From contig NZ_JAAGOB010000002.1 of NCBI RefSeq assembly GCF_010550695.1, positions 124,001 to 188,000 of the forward strand: 64,000 nucleotides of DNA. The letters are read 5' to 3'. The notes beneath the pieces were generated by a model. The model searched no databases, had not been told where the DNA came from, and worked only from the letters and a program-made list of their open reading frames with translations. Positions 15,097-24,268 of the stretch are shown here, piece by piece. How positions within the stretch are numbered: position 1 is the first letter of the stretch; the number at the start of each line of letters is the position of its first letter. Both the position numbers and the translations under genes were made by a program. Source of the DNA: Phytoactinopolyspora alkaliphila. Its GTDB lineage: Bacteria; Actinomycetota; Actinomycetes; Jiangellales; Jiangellaceae.

Positions 15097-16386
15097 TTGG
15101 AACTCACGATGCAGCAGTTGTTGGACGCACTCGCCGAGCGGGTTCGCCGTCCGGCGGTGCTCGAGGATCGCTTCATGCGTCTGGTGGCCTACAGTTCGCA
15201 CGATCAAGCGATCGATCACGTCCGGGAAGACTCGATCCTGCGCCGCCACGCGTCCGCCGAGGTGAAGAGCTGGCTCACCGAATTCGGTCTCGGCACCGCA
15301 CGGCGTCCGTTCCGGCTCCCGGCCAATCCCGAGCTCAACATGCTGCCGCGAGTATGCGTTCCCGTGCTGCACAAGGACAAGGTCCTCGGCTATCTATGGT
15401 TTGTCGACCAGGACGGATCCATGAGCACCGCGGATATCGAGTTCTGCCTCAGGGAGGCAGCGGAGCTCGGAGGACAGCTGCATCGAGACAGCGTTGCCAG
15501 CCTGTTCTCGAACGCGCGCCTTTCCGGCGCGATGCACACGCTCTTGAGCGACTCGCCGCTGGCCGGCGAGGCAGCCGAGACGCTGGAGGAAGCCGGCTAC
15601 ATCGCACCGGAGCAAGGCATAGCAGCCGTCGTCATTCAGGGAGTTCCGGCGGATTCTTCCGAGAGCGTCGACATCGAGGACCCTCTCACCCAATCTGTGG
15701 CCGACTTCTGCCGCCTGGTCCGGCGCGGGCAGGCGCTCGACCTGGTCCGCAAAGATCATTGCGTACTTCTGCTCTCCTGCGCCGACGACGACGATCCGTA
15801 TCTGCGGGAACGCGTCGAGCTCGCCACGCAACTGACCAGAACCGCCCTTGCCGCCGCTGGCTCGTCGGCCTCGCTGGTGGTCGGCGTCGGCGGCCGCCGA
15901 ACCCGCCTCCACCAAGCCAACGAGTCGTTTCACGAGGCACGGATGTCCGCCGACGCAGCACGGCTCCTCCCCGGCATCGGTGAGGTCATCTACTGGTCCG
16001 GGCTAGGGGTTCACCAGATCGTGGTGAAGCTCGCCGCGCTGGGTGAACAGGTGCCGATCGTCCATCCTGGCCTGGGAAGGCTCATGGCCGAGCCCGACGC
16101 GTTACCACTGCTGGAGACGCTGGAGACCTATCTCGACGTCGCGGGCAACGCACAAGTCACGGCTGAGCGGCTCAACCTGCACCGCACGTCGCTCTACTAT
16201 CGTCTCCAGCGCCTGGAACAGCTCGCTCACACCGACTTGAAGAACGGGGTGGAACGGCTCGCGCTCCATCTGGCTCTCAAGGTGGCGCGTATGACAGGCC
16301 AGTACGTACCGCGACTCGCGCGCGAGGACGCCCAGCCCAACTCCTCGGCCCAGCGCACCGGTCCACGCGTCGCCCTCTCCCGCTGA
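15097..16386 (+). CDS. PucR/CdaR-type transcriptional regulator with C-terminal helix-turn-helix
   Basis: About 429 residues. The N-terminal half has a GAF-like sensor stretch (VPVLHKDKVLGYLWFVDQDG). The middle resembles a GGDEF-like/CdaR scaffold. The C-terminus is a PucR HTH_30 domain (LETYLDVAGNAQVTAERLNL followed by HRTSLYYRLQRLEQL). Such proteins are usually activators of purine, amino-acid or sugar-acid catabolism. A TTG at 15097 sits five bases after GGAGG and is preferred. An in-frame GTG at 15085 overlaps that site, and an ATG at 15109 is the other option. It probably responds to a metabolite of the neighbouring operons, but the target is unknown. Confidence 0.8.
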   Translation: MELTMQQLLDALAERVRRPAVLEDRFMRLVAYSSHDQAIDHVREDSILRRHASAEVKSWLTEFGLGTARRPFRLPANPELNMLPRVCVPVLHKDKVLGYLWFVDQDGSMSTADIEFCLREAAELGGQLHRDSVASLFSNARLSGAMHTLLSDSPLAGEAAETLEEAGYIAPEQGIAAVVIQGVPADSSESVDIEDPLTQSVADFCRLVRRGQALDLVRKDHCVLLLSCADDDDPYLRERVELATQLTRTALAAAGSSASLVVGVGGRRTRLHQANESFHEARMSADAARLLPGIGEVIYWSGLGVHQIVVKLAALGEQVPIVHPGLGRLMAEPDALPLLETLETYLDVAGNAQVTAERLNLHRTSLYYRLQRLEQLAHTDLKNGVERLALHLALKVARMTGQYVPRLAREDAQPNSSAQRTGPRVALSR

Positions 16387-16405
16387 CCCTGACTCCCCTG
16401 TTCGG

Positions 16406-16512
16406 GCGAGGGGTGGCGGAGATCGCTCTGCGGGCTCCGCAATCTGTGGCGGTGAAGCATGCCACAGATTGCTCTTTAGACGCCCGCTGCCGCGATCTCC
16501 GCCACCCCTCGC
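16406..16512 (+). terminator. Nested hairpin terminator of the PucR-type gene
   Basis: Outer arms 16406-16426 and 16492-16512 are a perfect 21-bp stem. An inner perfect 12-bp stem (16439-16450 and 16461-16472) carries a 10-base loop. The inner 22-nt unit at 16445-16466 is the exact reverse complement of that in the next hairpin. It therefore reads the same in the transcript direction of each convergent gene. Confidence 0.65.
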
Positions 16513-16545
16513 ACCGTCCCAGACCCCGGGACGTGAGGTGAGGTC

Positions 16546-16654
16546 GGCGTGAAGGGTCGGGAAGTGCGGCAGCGGGCACCCTACGAGCTTCGTGTGGCAT
16601 GCTTCACCGCCACACGACGCGAGGCCCGCAGAGCACTTCCCGACCCTTCACGCC
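16546..16654 (-). terminator. Nested hairpin terminator of the secreted beta-helix-like gene
   Basis: Outer arms 16546-16567 and 16633-16654 pair perfectly over 22 bp. The inner arms 16591-16598 and 16609-16616 pair over 8 bp around a 10-base loop. It lies just past the stop of the minus-strand gene at 16661. The apex at 16593-16614 repeats, in reverse orientation, the apex of the hairpin at 16406-16512. Confidence 0.65.
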
Positions 16655-16660
16655 CACGCC

Positions 16661-17602
16661 CTACTCGAAGGCAGGCCCGGCGTCCTCGGCCGCTTGCTCA
16701 CTCGCGTCGGCGCGCTCGTCGATCTTGGCGAGCACCTCCGCCTTGCGGGCGTCGGCGTCGATCTGCGCGCCCCGGCCGAACGTGGTCATCGCCGCAGATC
16801 CGCAGTCCTCGCTCCCGCGTACCCGGTTGCCGCTGGCCACGGTAGCCGGGTCGTTGTCGGAGCAGGTGAGGTCACCACGGATCACGTTTCCGGTGACGAA
16901 CGAGTCTCCACTGGACCCGGTGATGGCGAGATCGCCGCCGAACACGTTGAACTCACACCCGGACACCGGTCCGGCGCCGATCTGAACGAGGTCCCCGTTC
17001 CCGGTGAAGGTCGCTGCACCGTCGATCTCGGAGCCGCAGACCACGCTTCCCCATTCCGAGTCCGTGACGCTCAGCGAACGCTCCACGACCGTGTCGTAGA
17101 CGTCGGTGAGCAGGTCACCGGTGGTGGTGACGTTGCGCGCCACCCATCCGGATTCGATGAACGTCTCACCCTCGGTCGAGGTCACGTTGTTGCCGTGCAC
17201 GGAGTCGAGGCTGTAGTAGAACTCCGGCGCGTTGGCATTGACCGCTCCGGTGAGCTCGCTACTCTCCGTGTACACGCCGAACGCCGCGTTCAGCCGGGTG
17301 GAACCGGCGACGGCGCTGTCCACTACGCTGGCGAACCCGTCCGCTTGGACCACGAGGTTCCCCGCCACCGAGGTATCGGTCAGCAGCAGGTTCCCACCCG
17401 CCCGTACCGTCGCGTTGCCCTGAATCACCACGTCGCTCAGCTCACACGACGCGTCCGCGCGCACCACCAGGTCTCCCGGGATGGTCACGCCCGATGCCGT
17501 GCCGTCGCAGAACGTCGTCAATTGCGCCTGCGACGGCGCCGCCACCCCAACCAGGACCAGGCCGACACCGGCCGTGGTCACCATCAAACGCTGAAACCGC
17601 AT
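16661..17602 (-). CDS. Secreted repeat protein, beta-helix-like, sharing a module with the M64 peptidase
   Basis: A 313-residue exported protein with a signal peptide ending near AQA (residues 25-27). Short repeats of the type 'G-x-L-x-V-x-(A/D)...G-x-x-x-V' (for example GDLVVRADASC, GNATVRAGGNLLLTD, GNLVVQADGFASVVDS) suggest a parallel beta-helix. The segment ending GDLTCSDNDP...GSEDC matches the C-terminal module of the M64 peptidase encoded at 25257-27920. The C-terminal 50 residues are charged and helical. The ATG at 17602 has a good AGGGGAG site. Function is unknown. Surface display or adhesion to the protease substrate is conceivable. Confidence 0.7.
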   Translation of the reverse strand: MRFQRLMVTTAGVGLVLVGVAAPSQAQLTTFCDGTASGVTIPGDLVVRADASCELSDVVIQGNATVRAGGNLLLTDTSVAGNLVVQADGFASVVDSAVAGSTRLNAAFGVYTESSELTGAVNANAPEFYYSLDSVHGNNVTSTEGETFIESGWVARNVTTTGDLLTDVYDTVVERSLSVTDSEWGSVVCGSEIDGAATFTGNGDLVQIGAGPVSGCEFNVFGGDLAITGSSGDSFVTGNVIRGDLTCSDNDPATVASGNRVRGSEDCGSAAMTTFGRGAQIDADARKAEVLAKIDERADASEQAAEDAGPAFE

Positions 17603-17648
17603 GTGTCTCCCCTTGTTTTGAGAACAGATAACGGTGAATGTGTTCCGG

Positions 17649-17672
17649 GTGAGGCGTCAGCCGACGCCTCAC
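17649..17672 (-). terminator. Hairpin between the X-Pro peptidase and the beta-helix-like gene
   Basis: Arms GTGAGGCGTC and GACGCCTCAC pair perfectly over 10 bp around a 4-base loop. It is about 90 bases after the stop of the S15 peptidase gene and 46 bases before the start of the next gene. It could end the protease operon, or serve as an operator for the downstream gene. Confidence 0.5.
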
Positions 17673-17763
17673 GACCGCGTACGCATCGCGCACGGCGATC
17701 ACCGTGCCGCGTGATCTACACGCTGATGACCACCTCCTCCGAATCGAGCGACACGGGCTCTCG

Positions 17764-19776
17764 CTACCCGAGGGCCCGCCGCAGCGCGGCCGCGCCGCCC
17801 ACCACCGGCAGGTGCACGTGGCTACCGTTGAGGTGCACGTCGATCTCGCTGCCGAAGTTGAAGCGGGACTGGATGTTGGTGTCCACGCCAGCGATGACGA
17901 TCCCGATCCGGTGTCCGGCCTCGAAGACGTAGTCGTCGGTCATGATGTCCCACTCCAGCCGGTGCGACTCACCCGGGTCGAAGCCGCTCTCCCCGGTGAG
18001 GAAGCTGGCGCTCGCCCAGCCGCGCGCCACGACCTCATGTGGCAGCGTCCTGGTCACGCGTTCGACGTCGGGGTAGCACCCGGTGTCGGCTTCGGTTCCC
18101 TGCCCGAAGCAGCTGATCGTGGAGAGGTTGGTGATGCCGCCGTTGGTCCAGTTGGTCCGCTCGGCGGTGCCATAGTCCACCACGTAGGCGGACAGACCTG
18201 CGTCGAGTCCGTCGATGGTGGCGCGCAGAGACATCTTCGTCTCACCGCTGATCCGAACCGGCTCGGTGAGCTCGTCGGTCATGAACACCAGGCGCCGCGA
18301 GTCGTCGCTGAACCCGTTCTGCACCACCGTGTTCAGAGCCCGCCGCGATTCGGTGAAACTTTGGGTACGCGGGGACAGGTTGCGGCGGTCGAGGCTCAGC
18401 GCTCCCTGCCGGGGATCGGAGGCGTTCTCCGGCTGCCCCAGCCGAAGGAGGGTCTCGGAACCGCCGGGCCAGGTGTCGAAGGTGCCCCAGTCTCCCAAGC
18501 CGTGTTCGATGTCGGCCACCGGCTCGTCCATGATCCCGTTCTCGATGCCGTGCAGCCAGTAGTCGAACCAGCGGTGAATGGTCACCATCCATTCGTCGCG
18601 ACGGAAGTCGAAGGCCTTCTCGTGCGCCACCGGGGAGAGCCAGATCTTGCGCGGCACATCGTTCTCGGCCAGAGCGTCCCACCACTCGCCGTAGTTGATC
18701 GGCTTGACGTTGTAGTCGTTGGTGCCGTGGACGACGAAGACGCTCGCCTTGACCTTGTCGGCGTCCTTGATGAAGTCCCGCTCCACCCAGAACTCGTGAT
18801 TCGGATCGGCGGTGATCTCACCGAGCGCGAGCTCGGATCGGACATCGGAGCATTCCGAGAACGGCGGCAGCTGGTTCGAGCCCTGGATGGAATTCGCGAG
18901 GCTCAGCGCGGTGTGACCCTGGAAGTGGACGCCGTTGTGCCAGTACCAGTGATACCAGCTGGAGATGCCCTCGATCGGCACGATCGTCGCCAGGCCATCC
19001 ACACCGCGCGCGGCCACGCCATTCGCCACCGTGCCGTCCCACGACTTGCCCACCATGCCGGAGAGCCCGTTGGACCAGTCGGCAGCCACCTCGTTGCCGT
19101 CGAGGTCATAGGCGACGCCGTCGCCCGCCAGCCACTCGATCAGTTTGACGGTGTTGTCGATCTCGGCCGGCCCGCCGATGTCCAGGCAACCGGTCGAGCC
19201 CCGGGTGCCGGCTAGGTCCAGCAGCGCCACCGCGTAACCGCGCGGGACGAAGAAGTTGTCGTAATACAGGGGGAACTGATCGATCGGCCCGCCGGGCACG
19301 GGTTTGCGTTCGCCGAGCCGCCCTCGCCCATTGCTGTGATAGTACGGGCTGGCGACGACGATGGTGGGTACCTTGACGCCGTCCTCCGTTGCCGCAGGCC
19401 GGATGATGTCGACGTAGATCTCGTCCAGCTCGCCGGTGTCCTGGCTGCTCGTGGCGCCCGGCAGGACGATCGCTTCCCGGACCGCGCCGGCGTAGTCGAA
19501 CGCGGGCTGCGTCACACCGTCCTCGACCACGATTCCGGCCGGCTCAGCGGCCGTGGTCGTCTTGAACTGGTCGCCGTCGAGCAGCCGGCGAGCATCCCGC
19601 TCCGCCGAGGGGTCGACGTCCGGGGTGTCGGTGAAGATGTCGGTGGCCGGCCACTCGTCGACCGGCTGGTCGGAGGCAGGCTGAGCTTGTCCTGCCGCGG
19701 GAATGGTCGTGGCGGCGAGGACTCCGGCCCCGACCACCACCACCGCGCGCCGCCATGCGTGCCTGAACGTTCCCAC
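17764..19776 (-). CDS. Secreted Xaa-Pro dipeptidyl-peptidase/CocE-NonD hydrolase (S15)
   Basis: A 670-residue exported serine peptidase. A signal peptide covers about the first 30 residues (hydrophobic core VVVVGAGVLAATTIPAA, then AQA). The alpha/beta-hydrolase nucleophile is S245 in GKSWDG. The likely catalytic His is in SPVAHEKAF, and a C-terminal jelly-roll domain ends with GHRIGIVIAG. The family cleaves X-Pro dipeptides from peptide N-termini, and some members are esterases. The GTG at 19776 was chosen for its GGAGAG site and because the signal peptide starts here. The longer frame adds a low-complexity leader. It lies 93 bp downstream of the M6 protease gene, consistent with joint export and sequential attack on proline-rich protein. 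Confidence 0.85.
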   Translation of the reverse strand: MGTFRHAWRRAVVVVGAGVLAATTIPAAGQAQPASDQPVDEWPATDIFTDTPDVDPSAERDARRLLDGDQFKTTTAAEPAGIVVEDGVTQPAFDYAGAVREAIVLPGATSSQDTGELDEIYVDIIRPAATEDGVKVPTIVVASPYYHSNGRGRLGERKPVPGGPIDQFPLYYDNFFVPRGYAVALLDLAGTRGSTGCLDIGGPAEIDNTVKLIEWLAGDGVAYDLDGNEVAADWSNGLSGMVGKSWDGTVANGVAARGVDGLATIVPIEGISSWYHWYWHNGVHFQGHTALSLANSIQGSNQLPPFSECSDVRSELALGEITADPNHEFWVERDFIKDADKVKASVFVVHGTNDYNVKPINYGEWWDALAENDVPRKIWLSPVAHEKAFDFRRDEWMVTIHRWFDYWLHGIENGIMDEPVADIEHGLGDWGTFDTWPGGSETLLRLGQPENASDPRQGALSLDRRNLSPRTQSFTESRRALNTVVQNGFSDDSRRLVFMTDELTEPVRISGETKMSLRATIDGLDAGLSAYVVDYGTAERTNWTNGGITNLSTISCFGQGTEADTGCYPDVERVTRTLPHEVVARGWASASFLTGESGFDPGESHRLEWDIMTDDYVFEAGHRIGIVIAGVDTNIQSRFNFGSEIDVHLNGSHVHLPVVGGAAALRRALG

Positions 19777-19869
19777 TGGCTCTCCGTTCTCGTGTCGTGA
19801 GTGGCTCGGAGGTGGCGCGGACGACGAAGCCGCCGCGCACACCTCCAGGCCGGGGACTTCAGTCGTCGA

Positions 19870-22230
19870 TCACCTCAGGTCGCCGGCGAGTGAGATCAAG
19901 GCAGCACTCGCCAGGGTTCGCGGGCCGCTGCCGTCAATGTTCTGCGCCAAAGCGACGAACCGGTCCAGTGCCTGCGCCGCTCCTCTGCCGCTGGCCCGCT
20001 CGGCCACCGTCAGCTGCGCCTGGAGCCGCTGATACTCCGACCGGCTCAGAACTCCGTGCGCGTGGTACGCGTCCAGCAGGGCCGACGAGCCGGCGAAGGT
20101 GACCTTCAGGTCCGCGCTGCTCAACTCCAGCTCGATAGTCACCGTCGCGTCCGGGTCGGACTCGCTGGTGGCCGTGATCGTCACCGTCGCCGACTCGGTA
20201 GCACCATCGCCGGCCCGCGCGTAGACCGGGACGGACACACTGTCGCCGGCTTCCACCGCGGTCACCTCGTACGGCAGAGTCACCTCCCAACCGTCACCGG
20301 CCACCGACGACGAGAGTCGGTAGACGTCGGAAGCGAACAGGCCCTCGCCGGCCACGCCGGTGTTGGTGAACGGCGCCGTGATCAGCGCGGTAGACGCACC
20401 CACGGCGTACGACGACGCCTCGCCCGCAGCCACCGAGCGATCGAAGCCACCGGCACCGTCGGTGTTGCGCACCGCGACGTCATAAAACAGTGTCCCGTCG
20501 GCGTCCCGGTACGTGTCCAGGATGTAGAAGTGCAGGTTGTTGTACTCGTCGACGTACTCGTAGTCGCTGTCGGAACCCGTGCCGGCGTGGAAGGTCGCGT
20601 CGTCGAGCTGGCGCGGATCTCCCTTCGACACCGCGACGGGCTCGCCGCCGGGCTCGTCGTCGTTCCCCGGCCGGTAGAAGTCGATCCGGTCGATGTCCTC
20701 CGGATTAGCGTCGATCAGCCACACCCGCGGGGTGCCGCTGTTGCGTGCCTGCGCGAGCAGGACACCGTGGCCGGCGGTGAACGAGTCGTTGCCCACGCGA
20801 TCAACCACTTCCATGGTGAACCGCTGCCAGTTGGTCGCCACCGGGGTGCACCAGAAGGGGTCGTCCACTCGCTCGGCGCACGCTCCAGGAGTGAATCCAC
20901 CGTCGTCGAGGTGGACGGTCAGGCCGACCAGGTCGCCATCAGGGATCGACGAACGGGCCTTCAGCGGCAGCCGCGCGATGCCCTCTGCCGCCAGGTCGCT
21001 CCGGTTCAGTTCGATGTGCTCGCCGTCGTCGAGGACGCCCAATCGCCCGCTGCCGCTGGTCTTGAAGTGCAGCATGTGGTGCGGACCGAGCCCCGAGCCG
21101 CCGGCGTTGGGAACCTGCCACCGGTTGTGGGTGCCACCTGGGCCGTTGAACGTACCCCGGCTCATCATCTCCCAGTAGCCGGTGTAGTTGCGCCCGGTGC
21201 TTGGGTCGAATGGGTTGTTGTAGTTGTCCGGAAGGCCACGCAGGTGACTGAACTCGTGCGCGAACACGCTCCCGCCTGAGCTCTCGGCCTGGGTGGACGT
21301 ACCGCCGCTGGCGTTGGGCCAGTGGTTGGCCGCCGAGCGCCACGACGTCCAGGGCACGTAACGGGTCCCGGCATACGCCGTGATCGGGTTGCCGGCGTTG
21401 TTCAGCACGGGGCCGTCTTCGGCTCCAGGCGGGCCGAACGACGCCGGGACGTCCTCAGGCGTGCGGAACATCATCTCGCCGAATTCCTGCCACGTGGCAG
21501 ATTCGTCGTGGCCAGCGGTGACGTAGAAGCCGTTGTCGAACTCGCACAGGCTGGACTCGCACCCGGTGTCCGCCCGCCACAGCGCGCTTGCGTCGGCCCG
21601 GAGATTCTTGTTGCACTCGTCTCCGGCCGGGCACAGCGAGTCCGGCTGATTGCCCACTGGCCGGTTCCAGCCGGCCAGCCCGTACTCGTGCAGCTTGCCC
21701 GGAAGCGTGTACGGGCCGAACACCTCGACATCGACACCGATACGTCCGTGGCTGTCCTCCATCCAGTATCCGTGGAAGGTCTGGCCGCCGTTGAACTCGT
21801 TCGGCACCGCGTAGTACTCGTAGTACCACTGCGCGGCGTCCTCCTCCGGCACCGGCTCCCAGCCGCTCTGCGGGTTTCCGAACGGGTGAGACTCGGCGTC
21901 CTGAGTGATCAGCAGCGGCTGATCCTCGAAGTCGACCAGAATCACGGCCGTGCGGTACTGGCTCTCGCTACCTTGGCTCGTCTCCGCCGAATTCCATTCG
22001 GCCGGGCGCACGGGCGTGTAGTCGTCCCACGTGAGATCCGCTTGATCCACCCAGTCCTGGGGGTCCACCGGGACGATCGGTCCGCCGCCCGTGTCCGCCA
22101 GAGGGACATCCTGGGCGGCCGCGCCCAGTCCACCCATGATCGAAAGCACCATCGCTCCTGCCACGGCCCCTGAGCCAAGCAGCCATCCGATGGGTCTCGC
22201 CTTGCCGGCCACCTGTCCGTTCGTCGTCAT
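19870..22230 (-). CDS. Secreted M6-family metalloprotease (immune inhibitor A-like)
   Basis: A 786-residue zinc endopeptidase. A signal peptide is followed by a propeptide-like region. The zinc-binding HEFSH is at residues 325-329 (H325, E326, H329), inside an HExxH-x5-PD-type M6 motif. The C-terminal half holds beta-rich, probably binding, domains and a helical tail. M6 enzymes degrade extracellular matrix and host proteins, and here the substrate is presumably environmental protein. The ATG at 22230 follows GGGAGG. A longer frame to 22272 lacks a site. Transcription probably starts near 22277 from the promoter carrying the protease-shared element. Confidence 0.88.
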   Translation of the reverse strand: MTTNGQVAGKARPIGWLLGSGAVAGAMVLSIMGGLGAAAQDVPLADTGGGPIVPVDPQDWVDQADLTWDDYTPVRPAEWNSAETSQGSESQYRTAVILVDFEDQPLLITQDAESHPFGNPQSGWEPVPEEDAAQWYYEYYAVPNEFNGGQTFHGYWMEDSHGRIGVDVEVFGPYTLPGKLHEYGLAGWNRPVGNQPDSLCPAGDECNKNLRADASALWRADTGCESSLCEFDNGFYVTAGHDESATWQEFGEMMFRTPEDVPASFGPPGAEDGPVLNNAGNPITAYAGTRYVPWTSWRSAANHWPNASGGTSTQAESSGGSVFAHEFSHLRGLPDNYNNPFDPSTGRNYTGYWEMMSRGTFNGPGGTHNRWQVPNAGGSGLGPHHMLHFKTSGSGRLGVLDDGEHIELNRSDLAAEGIARLPLKARSSIPDGDLVGLTVHLDDGGFTPGACAERVDDPFWCTPVATNWQRFTMEVVDRVGNDSFTAGHGVLLAQARNSGTPRVWLIDANPEDIDRIDFYRPGNDDEPGGEPVAVSKGDPRQLDDATFHAGTGSDSDYEYVDEYNNLHFYILDTYRDADGTLFYDVAVRNTDGAGGFDRSVAAGEASSYAVGASTALITAPFTNTGVAGEGLFASDVYRLSSSVAGDGWEVTLPYEVTAVEAGDSVSVPVYARAGDGATESATVTITATSESDPDATVTIELELSSADLKVTFAGSSALLDAYHAHGVLSRSEYQRLQAQLTVAERASGRGAAQALDRFVALAQNIDGSGPRTLASAALISLAGDLR

Positions 22231-22283
22231 GGGCCCTCCCAGGACTGCCGTCGCGTCGGTCGCTATAGGCATCGGTGTCTGGG

Positions 22284-22332
22284 ACCTTAGGGCGCACCGC
22301 TACACAGCGTCACCGATCATCTGAACGAAGTT
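22284..22332 (-). promoter_or_regulatory. M6 protease promoter with a protease-shared upstream element
   Basis: Read on the minus strand: -10 TAAGGT (22289-22284), an 18-base spacer, and -35 GTGACG (22313-22308). A 23-bp element at 22310-22332 overlaps the -35. Nineteen of its 23 bases match the element at the same distance from the M64 promoter (28035-28057). It is likely a common activator or repressor site. Confidence 0.6.
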
Positions 22333-22461
22333 GCGTCCCGTCCCGTAGGACATCTGTCGAGAAGCCCTGCCGGTGATCGACGGCGGATTACTCGCCACAG
22401 CCGTGATCGCCGGCGCGTTGGGCAGGCGGAGTGAACGGCGTGGTGCCGATCATCACCGGGA

Positions 22462-23040
22462 TCAGCCGAGGACAAGCCGGTCGATATGCTCACGGAGCTC
22501 GGCCGTGCCGATCCCGCCCGGCCAGCCCCGCACCAGGCGACCGTCCTTGCTCACCAGCGCGACCAGTGGCGGTTCGGCCACGGCGTACTTCAGCCAGCGG
22601 CTGTCGTCCTGGTCGATTCCCACGGGATATGCGACGTCATACTCGCTCACATACTGCCGCACGTTCTCGGGCTCGGACCGGCCCGCGATACCGACGAAGA
22701 GCACCACATCCTGGTAGTCGCGGGCCAGATCGTTGAGGCCGGCCTGCGCATCCCGGCACGGCTCGCACCACGTCTCGAAGAACACCAGGACCATCGGCCG
22801 TTGCGACCATTGCTCGCCGGCATCGAGCGGCGTGCCGTCCAGCAGTTCGAGTTCGAAGGACGGCGCCCGTGGAGCGTCGTCGGGCGGGTCGCGAAACACC
22901 GCATCCGAAGGGACCGGACCGGGCAAAGCGCCGGCAGAACCACTGCCTTCCGACGCAGACGAACACCCCGCCACGGCCATGCCCATGCCTACGAGGAGCG
23001 GAACCGCGACCCGAGGGACGCGCCGCCACCGGCCGGTCAT
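22462..23040 (-). CDS. TlpA-like thioredoxin-fold lipoprotein
   Basis: A 192-residue lipoprotein with lipobox VAGC and a Ser/Gly linker. A TlpA/ResA-type domain carries the redox motif WCEPC and a cis-Pro region near AEPPLVALVS. It probably acts outside the membrane as a thiol-disulfide reductant or exchanger, for example keeping metal-site or exported-enzyme cysteines in the right state. It is the last of five translationally coupled genes led by the M64 peptidase. Its ATG overlaps the stop of the preceding lipoprotein (ATGA). The 230 bp between it and the M6 gene contain the M6 promoter. Confidence 0.8.
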   Translation of the reverse strand: MTGRWRRVPRVAVPLLVGMGMAVAGCSSASEGSGSAGALPGPVPSDAVFRDPPDDAPRAPSFELELLDGTPLDAGEQWSQRPMVLVFFETWCEPCRDAQAGLNDLARDYQDVVLFVGIAGRSEPENVRQYVSEYDVAYPVGIDQDDSRWLKYAVAEPPLVALVSKDGRLVRGWPGGIGTAELREHIDRLVLG

Positions 23041-23534
23041 GGCAAGACCACCTCCGCCGGGCCGTCGAGATCGGGGTTGGCGAGTATCGGCACCGGCCGG
23101 CGATCGCTCAGGATGAATACGTGGCCGTCGACCGTCTCCAGGCCGGGAACCTCGATCATCATCACACAGACCGTCGGCTGGCGACTCTCGCCGGCCTCCA
23201 CCATCGCGGCCTTCTCCGCCGTGCCGTGTGGCAACGTTCCTGTTGCTCGGCGCGCGCCAGTGCCGTCCTCGATGGCGAAGGAGGCTTCCGGATGGGCGAA
23301 CCGGTACGCGCCGGCCCCGGAGCACGACGCTTCTGGCTCCCGGATATGGCCGTCCGGAATCACCAGCCGCACCGTCACCGTCGCCTCGTCCCCGGCGGCG
23401 TGCCCTGTCGCGTGCCGGGTATCCGCTGAGTCGTCGGCACAGCCACCAATCAGCAATGCCGCGGCCGCAGCGACGAGGCACCATGCCACGTCGCTGCCCA
23501 CTGGCCACGTCCTGAGCAACCGCACTCCTGTCAT
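23037..23534 (-). CDS. Lipoprotein of unknown function
   Basis: A 165-residue protein with a hydrophobic segment and lipobox-like IGGC. A His/Asp-rich linker (DDSADTRHATGHAAGDE) follows, then a beta-rich domain containing several Cys (EASC, TVCVMM). I do not recognise a family. The ATG at 23534 begins two bases after the TIGR03943 gene's stop, and the end overlaps the TlpA-like gene. Coupling to a permease/TIGR03943 pair and a thioredoxin-like protein, together with the His-rich linker, makes a metal-related extracytoplasmic role plausible but unproven. Confidence 0.65.
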   Translation of the reverse strand: MTGVRLLRTWPVGSDVAWCLVAAAAALLIGGCADDSADTRHATGHAAGDEATVTVRLVIPDGHIREPEASCSGAGAYRFAHPEASFAIEDGTGARRATGTLPHGTAEKAAMVEAGESRQPTVCVMMIEVPGLETVDGHVFILSDRRPVPILANPDLDGPAEVVLP

Positions 23535-23536
23535 GC

Positions 23537-24268
23537 TCAATACTCGTAGGGCTCGTCCGGCGCGGGTATGACGCTCACCTGCTCGGCCACAATCACCGGG
23601 GGCTCGTCGCTCAGCGTCCCCGGCTCGTGACCGGGCCGTTGTTCCCACCGCCCGGTGACCTCCAGCCAGGTGTCCGGGGGCCGGGCGGCATCGCCCACCA
23701 CCTCGACGCTGAACGCGGTGGCGTCCGCCGCGCAGCAGTTCACCGTGAAGCGGGAGAGCCGGTAACCACCGTCGTCGTCCGGCGTGGCGAAACCGACGAG
23801 TCGCACCGGCACGCCGTCCAACGATCTCCCGGGGTCATACAAGGCACGGGAGACGTATTCACGCAGTGCGAGGTCTACGGCGCCTTCCCGGGGAGCGGGA
23901 AGTTCCAGGAATCCGACCCCGGCGGATGCGGGCGGAGCACTGCCCTGCCGGTCTACGGCGAAGGACCCCAGCGCGGGCGGTGCGATCAACAGGAGTGCCA
24001 GCAGCGGCACCATGAGGAGCCAGGCGACGCCAGGCGCGTGGCGATGGTCGTGGTCCGCCCCGTCACCGCCGGGCGAAGGACCAGATCGGAGTGAACGCAG
24101 CAACCCGTGCCCGCCCAGCAGGGCCAGAGCGATACCCGCCACGAGTAGGGCCGGCTGAAGGCCAGGCTTGATGTATGCCAGAGCGGCGCTGGAGAGTCCC
24201 AGCCGTATGGAGATCGCCGCGAGAGCGAGCAACAGCACGGCCTGGGTCCGCTCGTCCATCGCCTTCAC
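23537..24268 (-). CDS. TIGR03943 (DUF1980, YcgQ-like) membrane protein
   Basis: A 243-residue protein with two N-terminal hydrophobic segments, a His-rich stretch (DHDHRHAP), a third hydrophobic segment, and a soluble domain containing the family's paired cysteines in FTVNCCAADA. These proteins are nearly always encoded beside a PF03773 permease, as here (4-bp GTGA overlap). From memory, comparative genomics has placed some family members in zinc-responsive regulons. The sequence itself only shows His and Cys clusters compatible with metal binding. A start at the GTG 24268 is preferred for the overlap. The ATG at 24259 is the alternative. Confidence 0.8.
   Translation of the reverse strand: MKAMDERTQAVLLLALAAISIRLGLSSAALAYIKPGLQPALLVAGIALALLGGHGLLRSLRSGPSPGGDGADHDHRHAPGVAWLLMVPLLALLLIAPPALGSFAVDRQGSAPPASAGVGFLELPAPREGAVDLALREYVSRALYDPGRSLDGVPVRLVGFATPDDDGGYRLSRFTVNCCAADATAFSVEVVGDAARPPDTWLEVTGRWEQRPGHEPGTLSDEPPVIVAEQVSVIPAPDEPYEY

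Noticed and set aside
16592-17932. 446-codon plus-strand frame through the convergent hairpins and the beta-helix-like gene
   Set aside because: It crosses terminator hairpins and two genes on the other strand, and has no family features.
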